NCBI GenBank assembly: GCA_028717045.1
Contig: JAQUON010000011.1
Coordinates: 1-20,434 of the forward strand
Reading direction: 5' to 3'
DNA from: Candidatus Omnitrophota bacterium
GTDB taxonomy: Bacteria; Omnitrophota; Gorgyraeia; Gygaellales; Profunditerraquicolaceae
Length of the DNA: 20,434 nt
Of the stretch, positions 3,898 through 12,441 are shown in pieces. The position numbers were made by a program, and so were the translations under genes. The stretch's first letter is position 1. Each line of letters begins with the position of its first letter. The notes beneath the pieces are model-generated. The model saw only the letters and a list, made by a program, of their open reading frames with translations. It was not told the DNA's origin and did no database searches.

Positions 3898-5412
3898 GGT
3901 CACGCTCATATCAAGGAATGCGCGCAGCCTCCTTGAGCGGGTGGGATGCCTGAGTTTTTTGAGTACCTTTGCCTCAATCTGACGGATTCTTTCTCTGGTA
4001 ACCTTAAAAATATTGCCTACTTCTTCTAGGGTCCTGGGGCAGCCATCCTGAATGCCAAAACGCAACATCAGTATCTTGCGTTCCTTGTCTGCGAGAGTGT
4101 TAAGAATGCAATCCATCTCTTCCTTAAGCATCGAACGCACCGCGGTATTTGCAGGAGAAGCTATTTTCTTATCCTGTATGAAATCCCCGAAATGAGTGTC
4201 CCCCTCGTCGCCGATAGGCATTTGCAGCGATATCGGTTTTTGCGCAAATTTCAAGATCGCCTTGATCTTGCCCCTGGAGAGACGCATCTTCTGGGCAATT
4301 TCTTCAGGACGGGGCTCGCGGTCATTTTCCTGAAGGAAAACCCGGGAGAAACGTATAATCTTATTGATGGTCTCGGTCATATGCACGGGTATCCGTATGG
4401 TCCTGGCCTGATCGGCTATTGCCCGGGTAATCGCCTGCCGTATCCACCACGTCGCATAGGTAGAAAATTTATAGCCGCGTTTGTACTCGAATTTTTCTAC
4501 CGCCCTCATTAGCCCGATGTTACCTTCCTGGATAAGGTCCAAGAAAGAAAGCCCCCGGTTATTATATTTTTTTGCGATGCTGACGACCAGCCTTAGGTTT
4601 GCTTCAACGAGCCTCTCTTTTGCGTGTTTAAATTTCATGTAGGCATAGCGGACCATCTTCATCTGCTCTTTCATCTTGGCATAGGACCCGCCGATCTCCC
4701 GTATTATTTCACGCCTGCGCCTGATGTGCCTTTTTTTCTGTTTCTCGATATTGTCAAGCTCCCTGATAAGCTTGCTCAGTTTACGCACGATCGATTCCAC
4801 CACAGAAACCGTGAAGTTGAATTTAAGCAACAACAGCAGGCACTTCTGCTCGTTCTTTGTCCTCTTCAACCGCTCTGCGATCCTTGCGAACCTATTTAAT
4901 ACGCTGCGGTGTCCCGTCTGAAGCTCTCCTTTGATCGCCTCTTCTACGTTGATTTTCTCATCAAGGATATCCTTAACGAACAACAGGATCGTATTCCTGG
5001 CGAATTTGGTAACCAGGACTGACTTTTTGAACTTTTCTTCCGCGTCTTCGATCTTCTTAGCCAATAGTATCTCTTCTTCGCGCGAGAGTAAAGGGATAGA
5101 GCCCATTTGTTTTAGGTACATTTTAACCGGGTCATCTAATGGCAAAAAGCGCTCTTCCCCCTTTAACTGTTCTTCCAGTACCGTTTCCTCTTTAAGTAAA
5201 GTAATATGCTTATCGAGATCCAGCTCCTGCTCATTTTCAACAAGCTGGATATCTTCATTGCCGAGAATATCGAAAATCTGGTCGATTTCTTCAGAAGAAG
5301 AAACGGTCTCAGGTAACAAATCATTTACTTCATCGTACGTCAGGAAGCCTTTTTGTTTTCCGAGCGCGATAATTTTTTCTACGTCATTTTTGGTGTATAT
5401 TTTCTTTTTCAT
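3880..5412 (-). CDS. rpoD: RNA polymerase primary sigma factor (sigma-70)
   Basis: 510 residues. A region 1.1-like N-terminus (about 1-60); region 1.2 at about 93-125 (DDPVKMYLKQMGSIPLLSRE); a charged non-conserved insert (about 130-260); region 2 at about 262-345, including RLVVSIAKKY, LSFLDLIQEGNIGLMRAVEKF and YKFSTYATWWIRQAITRAI, which melts and reads the -10; region 3 to about 425; and region 4 with the -35-reading helix-turn-helix TLEEVGNIFKVTRERIRQIE (461-480). Region 1.1 and the conserved regions 2.4 and 4.2 mark a housekeeping sigma, in keeping with the TTGACA/TATAAT-like promoters in this window. The start lies nine bases after dnaG, with AGGTGAGAGG upstream. The cvpA-nif3-dnaG-rpoD order implies expression as a growth-linked macromolecular-synthesis operon. 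Confidence 0.97.
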   Translation of the reverse strand: MKKKIYTKNDVEKIIALGKQKGFLTYDEVNDLLPETVSSSEEIDQIFDILGNEDIQLVENEQELDLDKHITLLKEETVLEEQLKGEERFLPLDDPVKMYLKQMGSIPLLSREEEILLAKKIEDAEEKFKKSVLVTKFARNTILLFVKDILDEKINVEEAIKGELQTGHRSVLNRFARIAERLKRTKNEQKCLLLLLKFNFTVSVVESIVRKLSKLIRELDNIEKQKKRHIRRRREIIREIGGSYAKMKEQMKMVRYAYMKFKHAKERLVEANLRLVVSIAKKYNNRGLSFLDLIQEGNIGLMRAVEKFEYKRGYKFSTYATWWIRQAITRAIADQARTIRIPVHMTETINKIIRFSRVFLQENDREPRPEEIAQKMRLSRGKIKAILKFAQKPISLQMPIGDEGDTHFGDFIQDKKIASPANTAVRSMLKEEMDCILNTLADKERKILMLRFGIQDGCPRTLEEVGNIFKVTRERIRQIEAKVLKKLRHPTRSRRLRAFLDMSVTHEREY

Positions 5413-5421
5413 CCCGGCCTC

Positions 5422-7185
5422 TCACCTTGTCTTTATTAATTCATCCAATTCTGCTATTAATGTATGCAATCGTTCTTCATCTCCGCTTTCCTGCGCATCC
5501 TTTATCTCTTCTTGCAAACGCTGCCGCTTACATGACAATTTCTTGGCTTTAAGCCTCTGTACGCAGTCGGTAAGAATCTTATCCCTCTTTTCGCCGCTTA
5601 TATCCGGCAAGAATGTAGACTCGCACAAAAGCCGCGTCGACTCAGTATCCCCAAGATGGGTGAGCAGCTTAGACGGCTCGATACCTTTACCTTGAGCCAC
5701 ACAATCAAACATAAGAGCGACAATTTTAGCAGTCCGCTCGTCCTGAAAATCATCGGGTTCAAGTTTGTCTTTTAATTCGGCAATGATTGTATCTTCTTCC
5801 AGCATAAGCTTAATTAAGAATTTTTCAATGGGATGTATGGATTTCTGCGTCCCCAGAGAGGTCGATGTGGCGCGCAGGTATTCTTTGCCTGCTGCGTGGA
5901 AAAGACCTGCCTCTTGAAGCAACGCTTCCTCCTTCACCTTAAGCTCCTGGGCAAGCTTCTTGAAATATTCTGATTTTACAACCGGCCTTCTGAATTTCTG
6001 TATCGTAGGCAGCATCTCCGAACAAATCTTTTCTTTTCCTTCAATATCATCGGAGTTATAGCGAGATTTCAAAACCGACATTTTATAATCAAAGAGGGGC
6101 TGCGCATCGGCTATGAGCGCTTGAAAGCGTGCAATGCCGTTTTTCCTGATGAATAAATCCGGGTCATAGCCTTGCGGCAATGATACGACCCGCACCTGCA
6201 TATCTTCTTCGACAAAAATATCCAGCGCCCTTATTGTTGCGATTTGCCCCGAGGCATCTCCATCATAAACCATTACCACATTATGCGTATATCGCTTGAT
6301 AAGGCGGGCCTGTTCCGCAGTCAAGGCGGTGCCGGAAGAGGCGACGACATTGCGCACCCCTGCCTGGAACGCGCTAATAAAGTCGAGGTACCCTTCAACG
6401 ACAACCGCAGCATCGAGGTCCCTGATTGCGTCTTTTGACAACCAAAGACCGTAGAGGTTTTTTCCTTTTATGTACAACGGCGTTTCGGGAGAATTGATAT
6501 ATTTGGGCAGAGACGTATCGAGCACCCTTGCCCCAAAACCGATAGCCCTTGCCTTAACATCGAATATAGGAAATATGATACGGTTACGGAATCTATCATA
6601 ATATCCGCCGCCCTCCTTAGGCACTACAAGCCCTGCCTTCTCCATTAACGAAAGGCTGACGCCCTTGCTTCTTAAGTGATTAATCAAGGCATCCCATTTT
6701 TCTGCCGCAAAGCCGATTTTGAAGGTCTTAATCGCTTCTTGAGGTATGCCCCTTTTTAAAAGGTACTCCCTTGCGTGAGTACCGACAGGAGTACTCAGGT
6801 TATTTTCGTAGAAACTTGCTGCCGCTTCAGATGCCTTCTGCAATTGAACGGTAATCCCCGAAGGTTCCTTTGCGCCGAACGAGAGGTTTTCCGGGATAAC
6901 GACGCCCGCCTTTTTCGCCAAAGCCTCTACCGCTTCGGGAAATTCTATCCTCTCAAACTGCATAAGAAAATTAAACACGTTGCCTCCGGCACCGCAGCCA
7001 AAACAGTGATATATCTGCTTATCGGTAGATACCATAAACGAAGGCGTTTTCTCCTGGTGGAACGGGCATAACGCCCTGAAATTCCTTCCTGCGCGTTTAA
7101 GCGGTATGAATTCGGAAATAACCTCGACGATATTCACTCGGCTTAACACAGCTTCTACTATATGATCAGGAATTCTTCCTTTCAT
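5422..7185 (-). CDS. dnaG: DNA primase
   Basis: 587 residues; synthesises RNA primers for replication. The N-terminal CHC2 zinc-binding domain shows C40-x2-H43 (LCPFHQEKTPSF) and C61-x2-C64 (YHCFGCGAGGNVF). The catalytic TOPRIM core follows, with VVVEGYLDFISA, the acidic metal-binding DGDASG and PQGYDPDLFIRK. The C-terminal part after about residue 430 is the divergent helicase-interaction domain. The frame remains open to 7251, but the family-like start MKGRIPDHIVEAV lies at 7185. There it has AAAGGAA upstream and begins one base after the nif3 stop (TGAAATG), indicating translational coupling. rpoD follows after nine bases. Confidence 0.95.
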   Translation of the reverse strand: MKGRIPDHIVEAVLSRVNIVEVISEFIPLKRAGRNFRALCPFHQEKTPSFMVSTDKQIYHCFGCGAGGNVFNFLMQFERIEFPEAVEALAKKAGVVIPENLSFGAKEPSGITVQLQKASEAAASFYENNLSTPVGTHAREYLLKRGIPQEAIKTFKIGFAAEKWDALINHLRSKGVSLSLMEKAGLVVPKEGGGYYDRFRNRIIFPIFDVKARAIGFGARVLDTSLPKYINSPETPLYIKGKNLYGLWLSKDAIRDLDAAVVVEGYLDFISAFQAGVRNVVASSGTALTAEQARLIKRYTHNVVMVYDGDASGQIATIRALDIFVEEDMQVRVVSLPQGYDPDLFIRKNGIARFQALIADAQPLFDYKMSVLKSRYNSDDIEGKEKICSEMLPTIQKFRRPVVKSEYFKKLAQELKVKEEALLQEAGLFHAAGKEYLRATSTSLGTQKSIHPIEKFLIKLMLEEDTIIAELKDKLEPDDFQDERTAKIVALMFDCVAQGKGIEPSKLLTHLGDTESTRLLCESTFLPDISGEKRDKILTDCVQRLKAKKLSCKRQRLQEEIKDAQESGDEERLHTLIAELDELIKTR

Positions 7186-7186
7186 T

Positions 7187-8059
7187 TCAATTCCTTTTAA
7201 ATCTTCGGAAGCCGGAACAGTTACGCACCGTGAGCGGGTGCCGTTTCTCAATCTTGTCCAAAAGCAGGTTCAGGCCGAGAGTGTCGGAAGAAACATGGCC
7301 TGCAATCACTACGCTAAGGCCAGAATCTTTAACCTTCTTAAAATGCTCCTCGCTTAAATGCATTGCTACGATGGTGCGCATCCCGGCTTTATAGAGCGGC
7401 TCGTATACGCCCTGCGGGCCCTCTGTCCCCCCGGTCATCTCAAGGAAAACCTCTCCTACGCGACGGTGAGGGTTACCTATAATAATACGTGGCCCCATAG
7501 ACTCTTTTTCGGCAAGTTGATATTCAGGCTCTTCAAGTAAAATCGTAATGATATCCTTAATAGTGCTTGGTTTTTTCCTTTTCAAAAGCCTATCTAAGTA
7601 ATAGGCTGCGTGGTTGTCAGCCGGCGTATGCGCGCACATAAAAGGAAGTTTCAGTAGCCTTGCAGCATCAACTGCCCGCATATGGTTCGCAGGAGCCAGC
7701 CTACGCTCAACTTCCCTCATGCGTTCATCCAAAAGTTCTTCTGCTACCTTTAAGGAGATACCGGCTTTCTTTAAAAGATCAACCTGCAGCTTCATCACGT
7801 TAAAAAGGCCGGCGTATGCGGTCCCTTCTGGATGATGTGCAAGGACTAAATCAAGCCCCTCCCGGCTCCTAACCGCATCAGCCAAAAGCAGCTCAGGGAC
7901 CTCGATATCGATACCCACCAGCACTTTCGACACCGCGGTATCCGGCTTCCCGTAAAGGATCCCGCTATCGGCATAAGAAGTAATCTTTGTTTTCTTGCTT
8001 CTGGGGTCGCATTCCCTGCCGGAACGTACAACCAGATTATAGAACTCGGATAATTTCAT
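7187..8059 (-). CDS. NIF3-family protein with dinuclear metal centre (YqfO-like)
   Basis: 290 residues, somewhat short of the usual long YqfO form, so without the inserted PII-like domain. Family marks: LVLAHHPEG with H75-H76, CAHTPADNHAAYYLDRL with H144 and D148, and near the C-terminus AGHVSSDTLGLNLLLD with H255 and D259, which together fit the conserved metal-site residues of NIF3 proteins. These form hexameric toroids and are sometimes annotated as GTP cyclohydrolase I type 2; the cellular role is not settled. The start codon overlaps the cvpA stop (ATGA) and the stop lies one base before dnaG, so it is locked into the cvpA-dnaG-rpoD operon. Confidence 0.85.
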   Translation of the reverse strand: MKLSEFYNLVVRSGRECDPRSKKTKITSYADSGILYGKPDTAVSKVLVGIDIEVPELLLADAVRSREGLDLVLAHHPEGTAYAGLFNVMKLQVDLLKKAGISLKVAEELLDERMREVERRLAPANHMRAVDAARLLKLPFMCAHTPADNHAAYYLDRLLKRKKPSTIKDIITILLEEPEYQLAEKESMGPRIIIGNPHRRVGEVFLEMTGGTEGPQGVYEPLYKAGMRTIVAMHLSEEHFKKVKDSGLSVVIAGHVSSDTLGLNLLLDKIEKRHPLTVRNCSGFRRFKRN

Positions 8060-8634
8060 GAATTAATACTATCCTGGACTTCCTGAATAGTGTCATTGAA
8101 CCTTTCACCCGTCATAAATTTAGACATCACGTGGCGCCACAGCCAACTGTACGTGGAAGGCGCTACTTTAAAGAAAGAGCTCCCGGAGAGAGAGTTGAGG
8201 GCACTGCTCCTTAGGTAGCTGATCGAAGAGATCACCAGCATAAAAACGATGAGCCCGGACAACAGGATAGACCTAAGGACCCCCAGCGTGACGCCCCCTA
8301 CCTTATTCACACGCGGCACCGCCTCCATTTTGATGAAACGGGCGAAGACTGAACGGGACGCAAAGAAGAAAAGATCCGTGATCACCACAATAAATACAAA
8401 AAAGATAAAATCAAGAAAATCTAAAGGTACGACCTTAAGATCGAATCGGTCTCTGAAAAAATCGGATACTGGGGTGTAATAGTGAAGAGAAAAGTATATC
8501 GCACACACAGTGCCCAGGAATCTGAACAATTCGTGCGGTAGGCCGTTTTTTAAAGCGATGTAACAGGTTCTGGCAAAAATAATTACAATGCCGATATCGA
8601 CCCAATTTATCCGTGCAAATGCCTCAAGTATCAT
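8056..8634 (-). CDS. cvpA: CvpA-family inner membrane protein
   Basis: 192 residues with about four hydrophobic segments: roughly 12-30, 35-54, 73-95 and 115-142, the last beginning GGVTLGVLRSILLSGLIVF, the conserved glycine-rich final helix of CvpA proteins. The N-terminal NWVDIGIVII segment also fits. E. coli CvpA is needed for colicin V production and bile-salt resistance; the general role is unclear. A near-consensus promoter lies only about 15 bases upstream of the ATG, and the leader has no recognisable ribosome binding site, which is odd for the first gene of an operon that includes dnaG and rpoD. The stop overlaps the nif3 start. Confidence 0.85.
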   Translation of the reverse strand: MILEAFARINWVDIGIVIIFARTCYIALKNGLPHELFRFLGTVCAIYFSLHYYTPVSDFFRDRFDLKVVPLDFLDFIFFVFIVVITDLFFFASRSVFARFIKMEAVPRVNKVGGVTLGVLRSILLSGLIVFMLVISSISYLRSSALNSLSGSSFFKVAPSTYSWLWRHVMSKFMTGERFNDTIQEVQDSINS

Positions 8635-8655
8635 AAGATAATAAAAATTTTTACA

Positions 8656-8684
8656 AGTATATCATATAAAAGGCGGTTTGTCAA
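8656..8684 (-). promoter_or_regulatory. Strong sigma-70 promoter of the cvpA-nif3-dnaG-rpoD operon
   Basis: TTGACA (8684-8679), a 17-base spacer and TATACT (8661-8656): only one base from full consensus. The predicted start is near 8650, giving a very short leader to the cvpA ATG at 8634. Confidence 0.8.
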
Positions 8685-8698
8685 GAAAGCGCTTTCTT
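8683..8698. promoter_or_regulatory. 16-bp perfect palindrome touching the cvpA -35 box, possible operator
   Basis: AAGAAAGCGCTTTCTT is a perfect palindrome whose last two bases on the minus strand are the first two of the TTGACA -35 box. This position suits a dimeric regulator. No protein is identified. Confidence 0.5.
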
Positions 8699-8705
8699 TA
8701 CCTAT

Positions 8706-8739
8706 ATAAAAGAGAAGGGGCGAAGTTTCCTTCGCCCCT
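8706..8739 (-). terminator. groESL intrinsic terminator
   Basis: AGGGGCGAA (8739-8731) pairs perfectly with TTCGCCCCT (8724-8716) around a six-base loop, followed by TCTCTTTTAT on the minus strand. It lies 34 bases after the groEL stop and separates groESL from the cvpA promoter. Confidence 0.88.
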
Positions 8740-8773
8740 GCAAACGGTTACGTAAAACTCTTCCTAAAACCGT

Positions 8774-10411
8774 TTAATACATTCCTCCCATTCCTCCCAT
8801 TCCTCCCCCTGGAGGCATAGGTGGCATTTTTTCGTCCTTTTCAGGCTTATCCGAAATGAGTGCCTCCGTAGTAAGCAGGAGCGCAGCGATACTGGCCGCA
8901 TTCTGCAAGGCACTGCGGGTAACCTTAGTAGGATCAATCACGCCGGCTTGTATCATGTCCACATACGCATCTTGTGATACATCATAGCCGATACTGGTCT
9001 TCTCTTGTTTTATCCTCTGCACCACTACTGAACCCTCAAGCCCCGCATTCTGGGCAATTTGGCGGATCGGCTCTTCCAACGACCTTTTAATTATATCGAT
9101 ACCGATCTTTTCGTCGCCGTCTACTTTCAACTTTTCAAGGGCAGCGATAGTGCGCAGGAGCGCAACTCCGCCTCCGGGGATAATGCCTTCTTCTGCGGCT
9201 GCGCGCGTTGCATGAAGCGCATCTTCCACGCGGGCCTTTTTCTCCTTCATTTCGGTTTCTGTTGCTGCACCCACATTGATAACCGCAACTCCCCCGGCCA
9301 GTTTTGCCAGCCTTTCCTGAAGCTTCTCTTTATCGTAATCGGAATCACTTGACTCGACCTGTTTTTTGATCTGGGCAATCCGTGCATTAATCGCCTGGGT
9401 CTTGCCTGCACCCTCAACGATCGTAGTATTCTCTTTATCTACCTTTACCCGCTTTGCCCGGCCAAGATCCTCGCTGTCTACATTCTCTAGCTTAATACCG
9501 AGGTCTTCGGTTATTGCTTTTCCGCCGGTCAGCACCGCGATATCCTCAAGCATGGCTTTACGCCTGTCTCCGTATCCGGGCGCTTTCACCGCACACGCAA
9601 CAAAGGTCCCGCGGATCTTATTTACCACCAGTGTAGCTAAGGCTTCGCCTTCGACTTCCTCGGCAATGATAAGCAAAGGCTTGCCTGCGCGGGCTATCTT
9701 CTCAAGAAGCGGAAGGATATCTTTAATCGCAGATATCTTTTTTTCATAGATGAGAATATAGGGGTCTTCAAGCACCACTTCCATTCTTTCGGCATCAGTG
9801 ACAAAATACGGCGAAAGGTACCCCTGGTCAAACTGCATCCCTTCGACAACCTCTTTTGTCGTTGCGGTGGATTTTGCCTCTTCAACGGTAATAACGCCAT
9901 CTTTGCCGACGCTGTCCATGGCTTCCGCAATAAGGTCTCCAATAGTGGTATCGCAGTTCGCTGCGATGGAGGCAACCTGCGCAAATTCTTTCTTTTCTTT
10001 GATCGGAGTAGAAAGTTTCTTGAGTTCCTCGATTACCTTTTCTACCGCCTTTTCAATCCCCCGTTTTAGCGCCATGGGATTTGCGCCTGCAGTCACGTTC
10101 TTAAGCCCTTCGCGATAAATAGCCTCGGCTAAGATTGTCGCCGTGGTAGTCCCGTCACCAGCAGTATCAGAAGTCTTTTCAGCGACTTCCTTTACCATCT
10201 GGGCGCCCATATTCTCAAAAGGATCTTCTAGGTCTATTTCTTTTGCAACGGTTACGCCGTCTTTAGTAATGGTTGGCGAGCCAAACTTCTTGTCGATAAC
10301 AACATTCCGGCCCTTGGGGCCAAGGGTCACCTTGACCGCAGCTGCCAGCTGCTCTACGCCGCTTAAGATCTTCCTGCGGCCTTCATCCCTGAATAACAAC
10401 TGTTTTGCCAT
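8774..10411 (-). CDS. groEL: Chaperonin GroEL (Hsp60)
   Basis: 545 residues, the standard length for the 14-mer chaperonin that folds client proteins in its ATP-driven cavity. Hallmarks include VTLGPKGRNVVIDKKFGSP near the N-terminus, the nucleotide site TAGDGTTTATILAEAI, KAPGYGDRRKAMLEDIA in the apical domain, AAAEEGIIPGGGVALLR, and the flexible GGM-repeat tail GGGMGGMGGMY. Its ribosome binding site is AGGAGG before the ATG, and it follows groES by 16 bases. Transcription should depend on the CIRCE-bearing promoter upstream of groES and end at the hairpin downstream. No sign of duplication or unusual residues. Confidence 0.98.
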   Translation of the reverse strand: MAKQLLFRDEGRRKILSGVEQLAAAVKVTLGPKGRNVVIDKKFGSPTITKDGVTVAKEIDLEDPFENMGAQMVKEVAEKTSDTAGDGTTTATILAEAIYREGLKNVTAGANPMALKRGIEKAVEKVIEELKKLSTPIKEKKEFAQVASIAANCDTTIGDLIAEAMDSVGKDGVITVEEAKSTATTKEVVEGMQFDQGYLSPYFVTDAERMEVVLEDPYILIYEKKISAIKDILPLLEKIARAGKPLLIIAEEVEGEALATLVVNKIRGTFVACAVKAPGYGDRRKAMLEDIAVLTGGKAITEDLGIKLENVDSEDLGRAKRVKVDKENTTIVEGAGKTQAINARIAQIKKQVESSDSDYDKEKLQERLAKLAGGVAVINVGAATETEMKEKKARVEDALHATRAAAEEGIIPGGGVALLRTIAALEKLKVDGDEKIGIDIIKRSLEEPIRQIAQNAGLEGSVVVQRIKQEKTSIGYDVSQDAYVDMIQAGVIDPTKVTRSALQNAASIAALLLTTEALISDKPEKDEKMPPMPPGGGMGGMGGMY

Positions 10412-10427
10412 GACTCCTCCTCTAGTG

Positions 10428-10718
10428 TTATTTGATAATTGCCAGGATATCCTCTTCCCTGATGATTAAAAGCTCTTCTCCGTCCTTGCTGGTAAATTCA
10501 TTGCCGGAGTATTTGCCGTACAATACCTTGTCGCCTGCTTTTACTTCCAACGGTTGTAAGGTGCCGTTTTCCAGGATTTTGCCTTTGCCGACAGCAATCA
10601 CTTCTCCCTGTTGAGGCTTTTCCTTGGCGGTATCAGGCAAGACAATCCCGCCCTTAGTCTTATTCTCGGCTTCAAGCGGCTTTACCAGAACGCGGTCACC
10701 AAGTGGATGAATCTTCAT
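10428..10718 (-). CDS. groES: Co-chaperonin GroES (Hsp10)
   Basis: 96 residues, standard for the heptameric lid of GroEL. It opens MKIHPLGDRVLVKPL, has the mobile loop ENKTKGGIVLPDTAKEKP, then GEVIAVGKGK and VLYGKYSGNE, and ends LIIREEDILAIIK. A strong AAAGGAGGTG ribosome binding site precedes the ATG. It is the first gene of the groESL operon, with promoter and CIRCE element 40-95 bases upstream. Confidence 0.98.
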   Translation of the reverse strand: MKIHPLGDRVLVKPLEAENKTKGGIVLPDTAKEKPQQGEVIAVGKGKILENGTLQPLEVKAGDKVLYGKYSGNEFTSKDGEELLIIREEDILAIIK

Positions 10719-10759
10719 TACTACACCTCCTTTAATTGTTTTGATGAGTTATGTTGATT

Positions 10760-10786
10760 TTGGCACTCAAAAATACAGAGTGCTAA
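10760..10786. promoter_or_regulatory. CIRCE operator (HrcA binding site)
   Basis: On the minus strand TTAGCACTC, nine bases, then GAGTGCCAA: the CIRCE inverted repeat with a single departure from consensus (GAGTGCTAA). It overlaps the -10 box and start region of the groES promoter, so the heat-shock repressor HrcA should block initiation. hrcA itself is not in the window. Confidence 0.93.
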
Positions 10787-10813
10787 TTTAAAGCATTTTT
10801 TGCGATTTGTCAA
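10785..10813 (-). promoter_or_regulatory. Sigma-70 promoter of groESL
   Basis: TTGACA (10813-10808), a 17-base spacer and TAAATT (10790-10785). The predicted start near 10779 lies inside CIRCE. Confidence 0.8.
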
Positions 10814-10829
10814 GTATTTTTTTTAAAAT

Positions 10830-11069
10830 TTATTTCTCTTCGTCGATCAAGGCCAACACATCCGCAATATTCACCGGGTCCCCCTCGCGGAAGAATATCT
10901 CCGTCAACACGCCGGTGGAAGGACTAGGCAAATTAAATGCGGTTTTATCCGTAGTAAGCTCGACCAAATCGTCTTTCTCGTTAACCCTGTCCCCTTCCTT
11001 AAAAAACCAATAAGAAACAGTTGCGCTCTTGATACCCTCGCCTAATTCCGGTAAAATAACCTTTACCAT
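10830..11069 (-). CDS. Free-standing lipoyl (biotinyl/lipoyl-carrier) domain protein
   Basis: Only 79 residues, a complete single lipoyl domain: VILPELGEGIKSATV at the start, the carrier turn ELTTDKTAFNLPSP with the lipoylatable K42, then GVLTEIFFREGDPV and VLALIDEEK. In 2-oxoacid dehydrogenase E2 proteins this domain is fused to a subunit-binding domain and a catalytic acyltransferase; here the frame ends at the domain boundary with a stop and no further E2 sequence in any frame nearby. It is also not GcvH, which is longer and differs in motif. It follows lpd by 61 bases, so E3 and a carrier are paired without E1 or E2. It may serve as a mobile carrier for a complex encoded elsewhere. Confidence 0.85.
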   Translation of the reverse strand: MVKVILPELGEGIKSATVSYWFFKEGDRVNEKDDLVELTTDKTAFNLPSPSTGVLTEIFFREGDPVNIADVLALIDEEK

Positions 11070-11130
11070 CGCCGCTGGCTCCTTTATTTTTTGCCGTCTT
11101 CAGTGCATATGGCCCCTAAAAACGCTTTCC

Positions 11131-12432
11131 TTATACTTCTCTTAATGCCTCGGCAGTATTTTCAGATAAAGACGGATGCGCAAAGAGCAAATCTCTGAAA
11201 TGTCTCACTTCAACGCCGGCCTGTACCGCAACCGTAAGGACGCCGATGAGTTCGGTTGCGCCTGGCCCTATGATCGAGGCGCCGAGAATGCGATCGGATC
11301 GCACATCAGTCACTATCTTAATGAACCCTTCCGCCTCTCCCATAATACGCGCCATCGCCGAAGCGAGAAAATGAAAGACACGCACCCGGGTATGGAGCGA
11401 GCGCTCTTTGGCAGCTAGTTCGTTCAGCCCGACGCTGGCTACCTCAGGATACGTAAAAATACAATTGGGGACATTGACGTTGGATGCCTTTTGCGAAGGT
11501 GTGCCTGCCGCGATATTCAACGCCGCAATACGCGCCTGATACGCAGCAAAATGAGCCAACATATTTACTGCAGTGCAATCGCCAGCCGCATACACGTTAT
11601 GCACGGAGGTCCTAAGGTACTCATCAATAACAATCCTGCCCTTATCAACCTTAACTCCCGCAGAATCTAAACCGAGGCCGTCAATCCGCGGCTTTCTGCC
11701 CACGCATACCAACACGGTTTCGTACGAATTAAAATCATAGCCGCCCGGCTGTGCGTGAGTCACTACTTCTATGCCCCTTTTCTTAAACGCAGTTTCCAGT
11801 TTTCGCGCAACTTCTAAGTCCTCCTGCGGCAACAGTTGAGGCATTGCCTCCCTTATGGTAACGCGGGAGCCCAAGAGAGAGAAAAGAGAGGCAAACTCGC
11901 ACCCGATTACCCCCCCACCGACAATCAGCAAAGAAGCGGGGATGTGTTCATACGATACTATATCGTTGCTGGAAATGATTTTTTTCCCGTCAAACTGCAA
12001 ACCCTCGCATCGTGCGGGTTCCGAGCCGCACGCAATAAGCAGCGCGCGGCCTTGAAGTTTTCTATCTTGCAGTTGGACCGTATCGAAAGAAACAAGTTCT
12101 GCCCTGGACGTAAAATATTCTACGTCACTTAACTTTAGTTCAATGCCTTTTTTTAACTGCTCGATAATTCTGTTTTTCCTGCAAAGAACCGATTTAAAAT
12201 TGACTCTGGGGCTACCGTCGATTTCCACTCCGAATGCGGCCGCATCTTGTATGCCCTTGAGGGTTTTCGAAGACTGTATCAGGACTTTAGTAGGGATACA
12301 GCCAAGGTTGAGGCAGGTTCCGCCGAGGATTTCCTGCTCGACGAGCGCAACCTTCAGGCCTTTTTTCCGCGCAACAATTGCCGCATTAAATCCGGCCCAA
12401 CCAGCCCCTATGATAATAAGATCGTATGCCAT
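11131..12432 (-). CDS. lpdA: Dihydrolipoamide dehydrogenase (E3)
   Basis: 433 residues; a flavoprotein that reoxidises dihydrolipoyl groups with NAD+. FAD-binding GAGWAG at 9-14; the redox disulfide GGTCLNLGCIPTK with C40 and C45; a second Rossmann motif GGGVIG at 172-177 for NAD; VYAAGDCT for FAD; and the C-terminal catalytic pair H419 and E424 in HPSLSENTAEAL. Slightly shorter than the usual 460-475 residues. The disulfide plus His-Glu pair separate it from NADH oxidases, though mercuric or glutathione reductase-like relatives share the fold. It begins nine bases after mdh and precedes the free lipoyl domain, its probable substrate. The ribosome binding site is weak, so translation may rely on coupling. 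Confidence 0.9.
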   Translation of the reverse strand: MAYDLIIIGAGWAGFNAAIVARKKGLKVALVEQEILGGTCLNLGCIPTKVLIQSSKTLKGIQDAAAFGVEIDGSPRVNFKSVLCRKNRIIEQLKKGIELKLSDVEYFTSRAELVSFDTVQLQDRKLQGRALLIACGSEPARCEGLQFDGKKIISSNDIVSYEHIPASLLIVGGGVIGCEFASLFSLLGSRVTIREAMPQLLPQEDLEVARKLETAFKKRGIEVVTHAQPGGYDFNSYETVLVCVGRKPRIDGLGLDSAGVKVDKGRIVIDEYLRTSVHNVYAAGDCTAVNMLAHFAAYQARIAALNIAAGTPSQKASNVNVPNCIFTYPEVASVGLNELAAKERSLHTRVRVFHFLASAMARIMGEAEGFIKIVTDVRSDRILGASIIGPGATELIGVLTVAVQAGVEVRHFRDLLFAHPSLSENTAEALREV

Positions 12433-12441
12433 TAGTAAATG

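Noticed and set aside
4931..5695. 254-residue plus-strand ORF opposite rpoD/dnaG
   Set aside because: Serine-rich shadow of the lysine/glutamate-rich rpoD N-terminus; spans two genes on the other strand.
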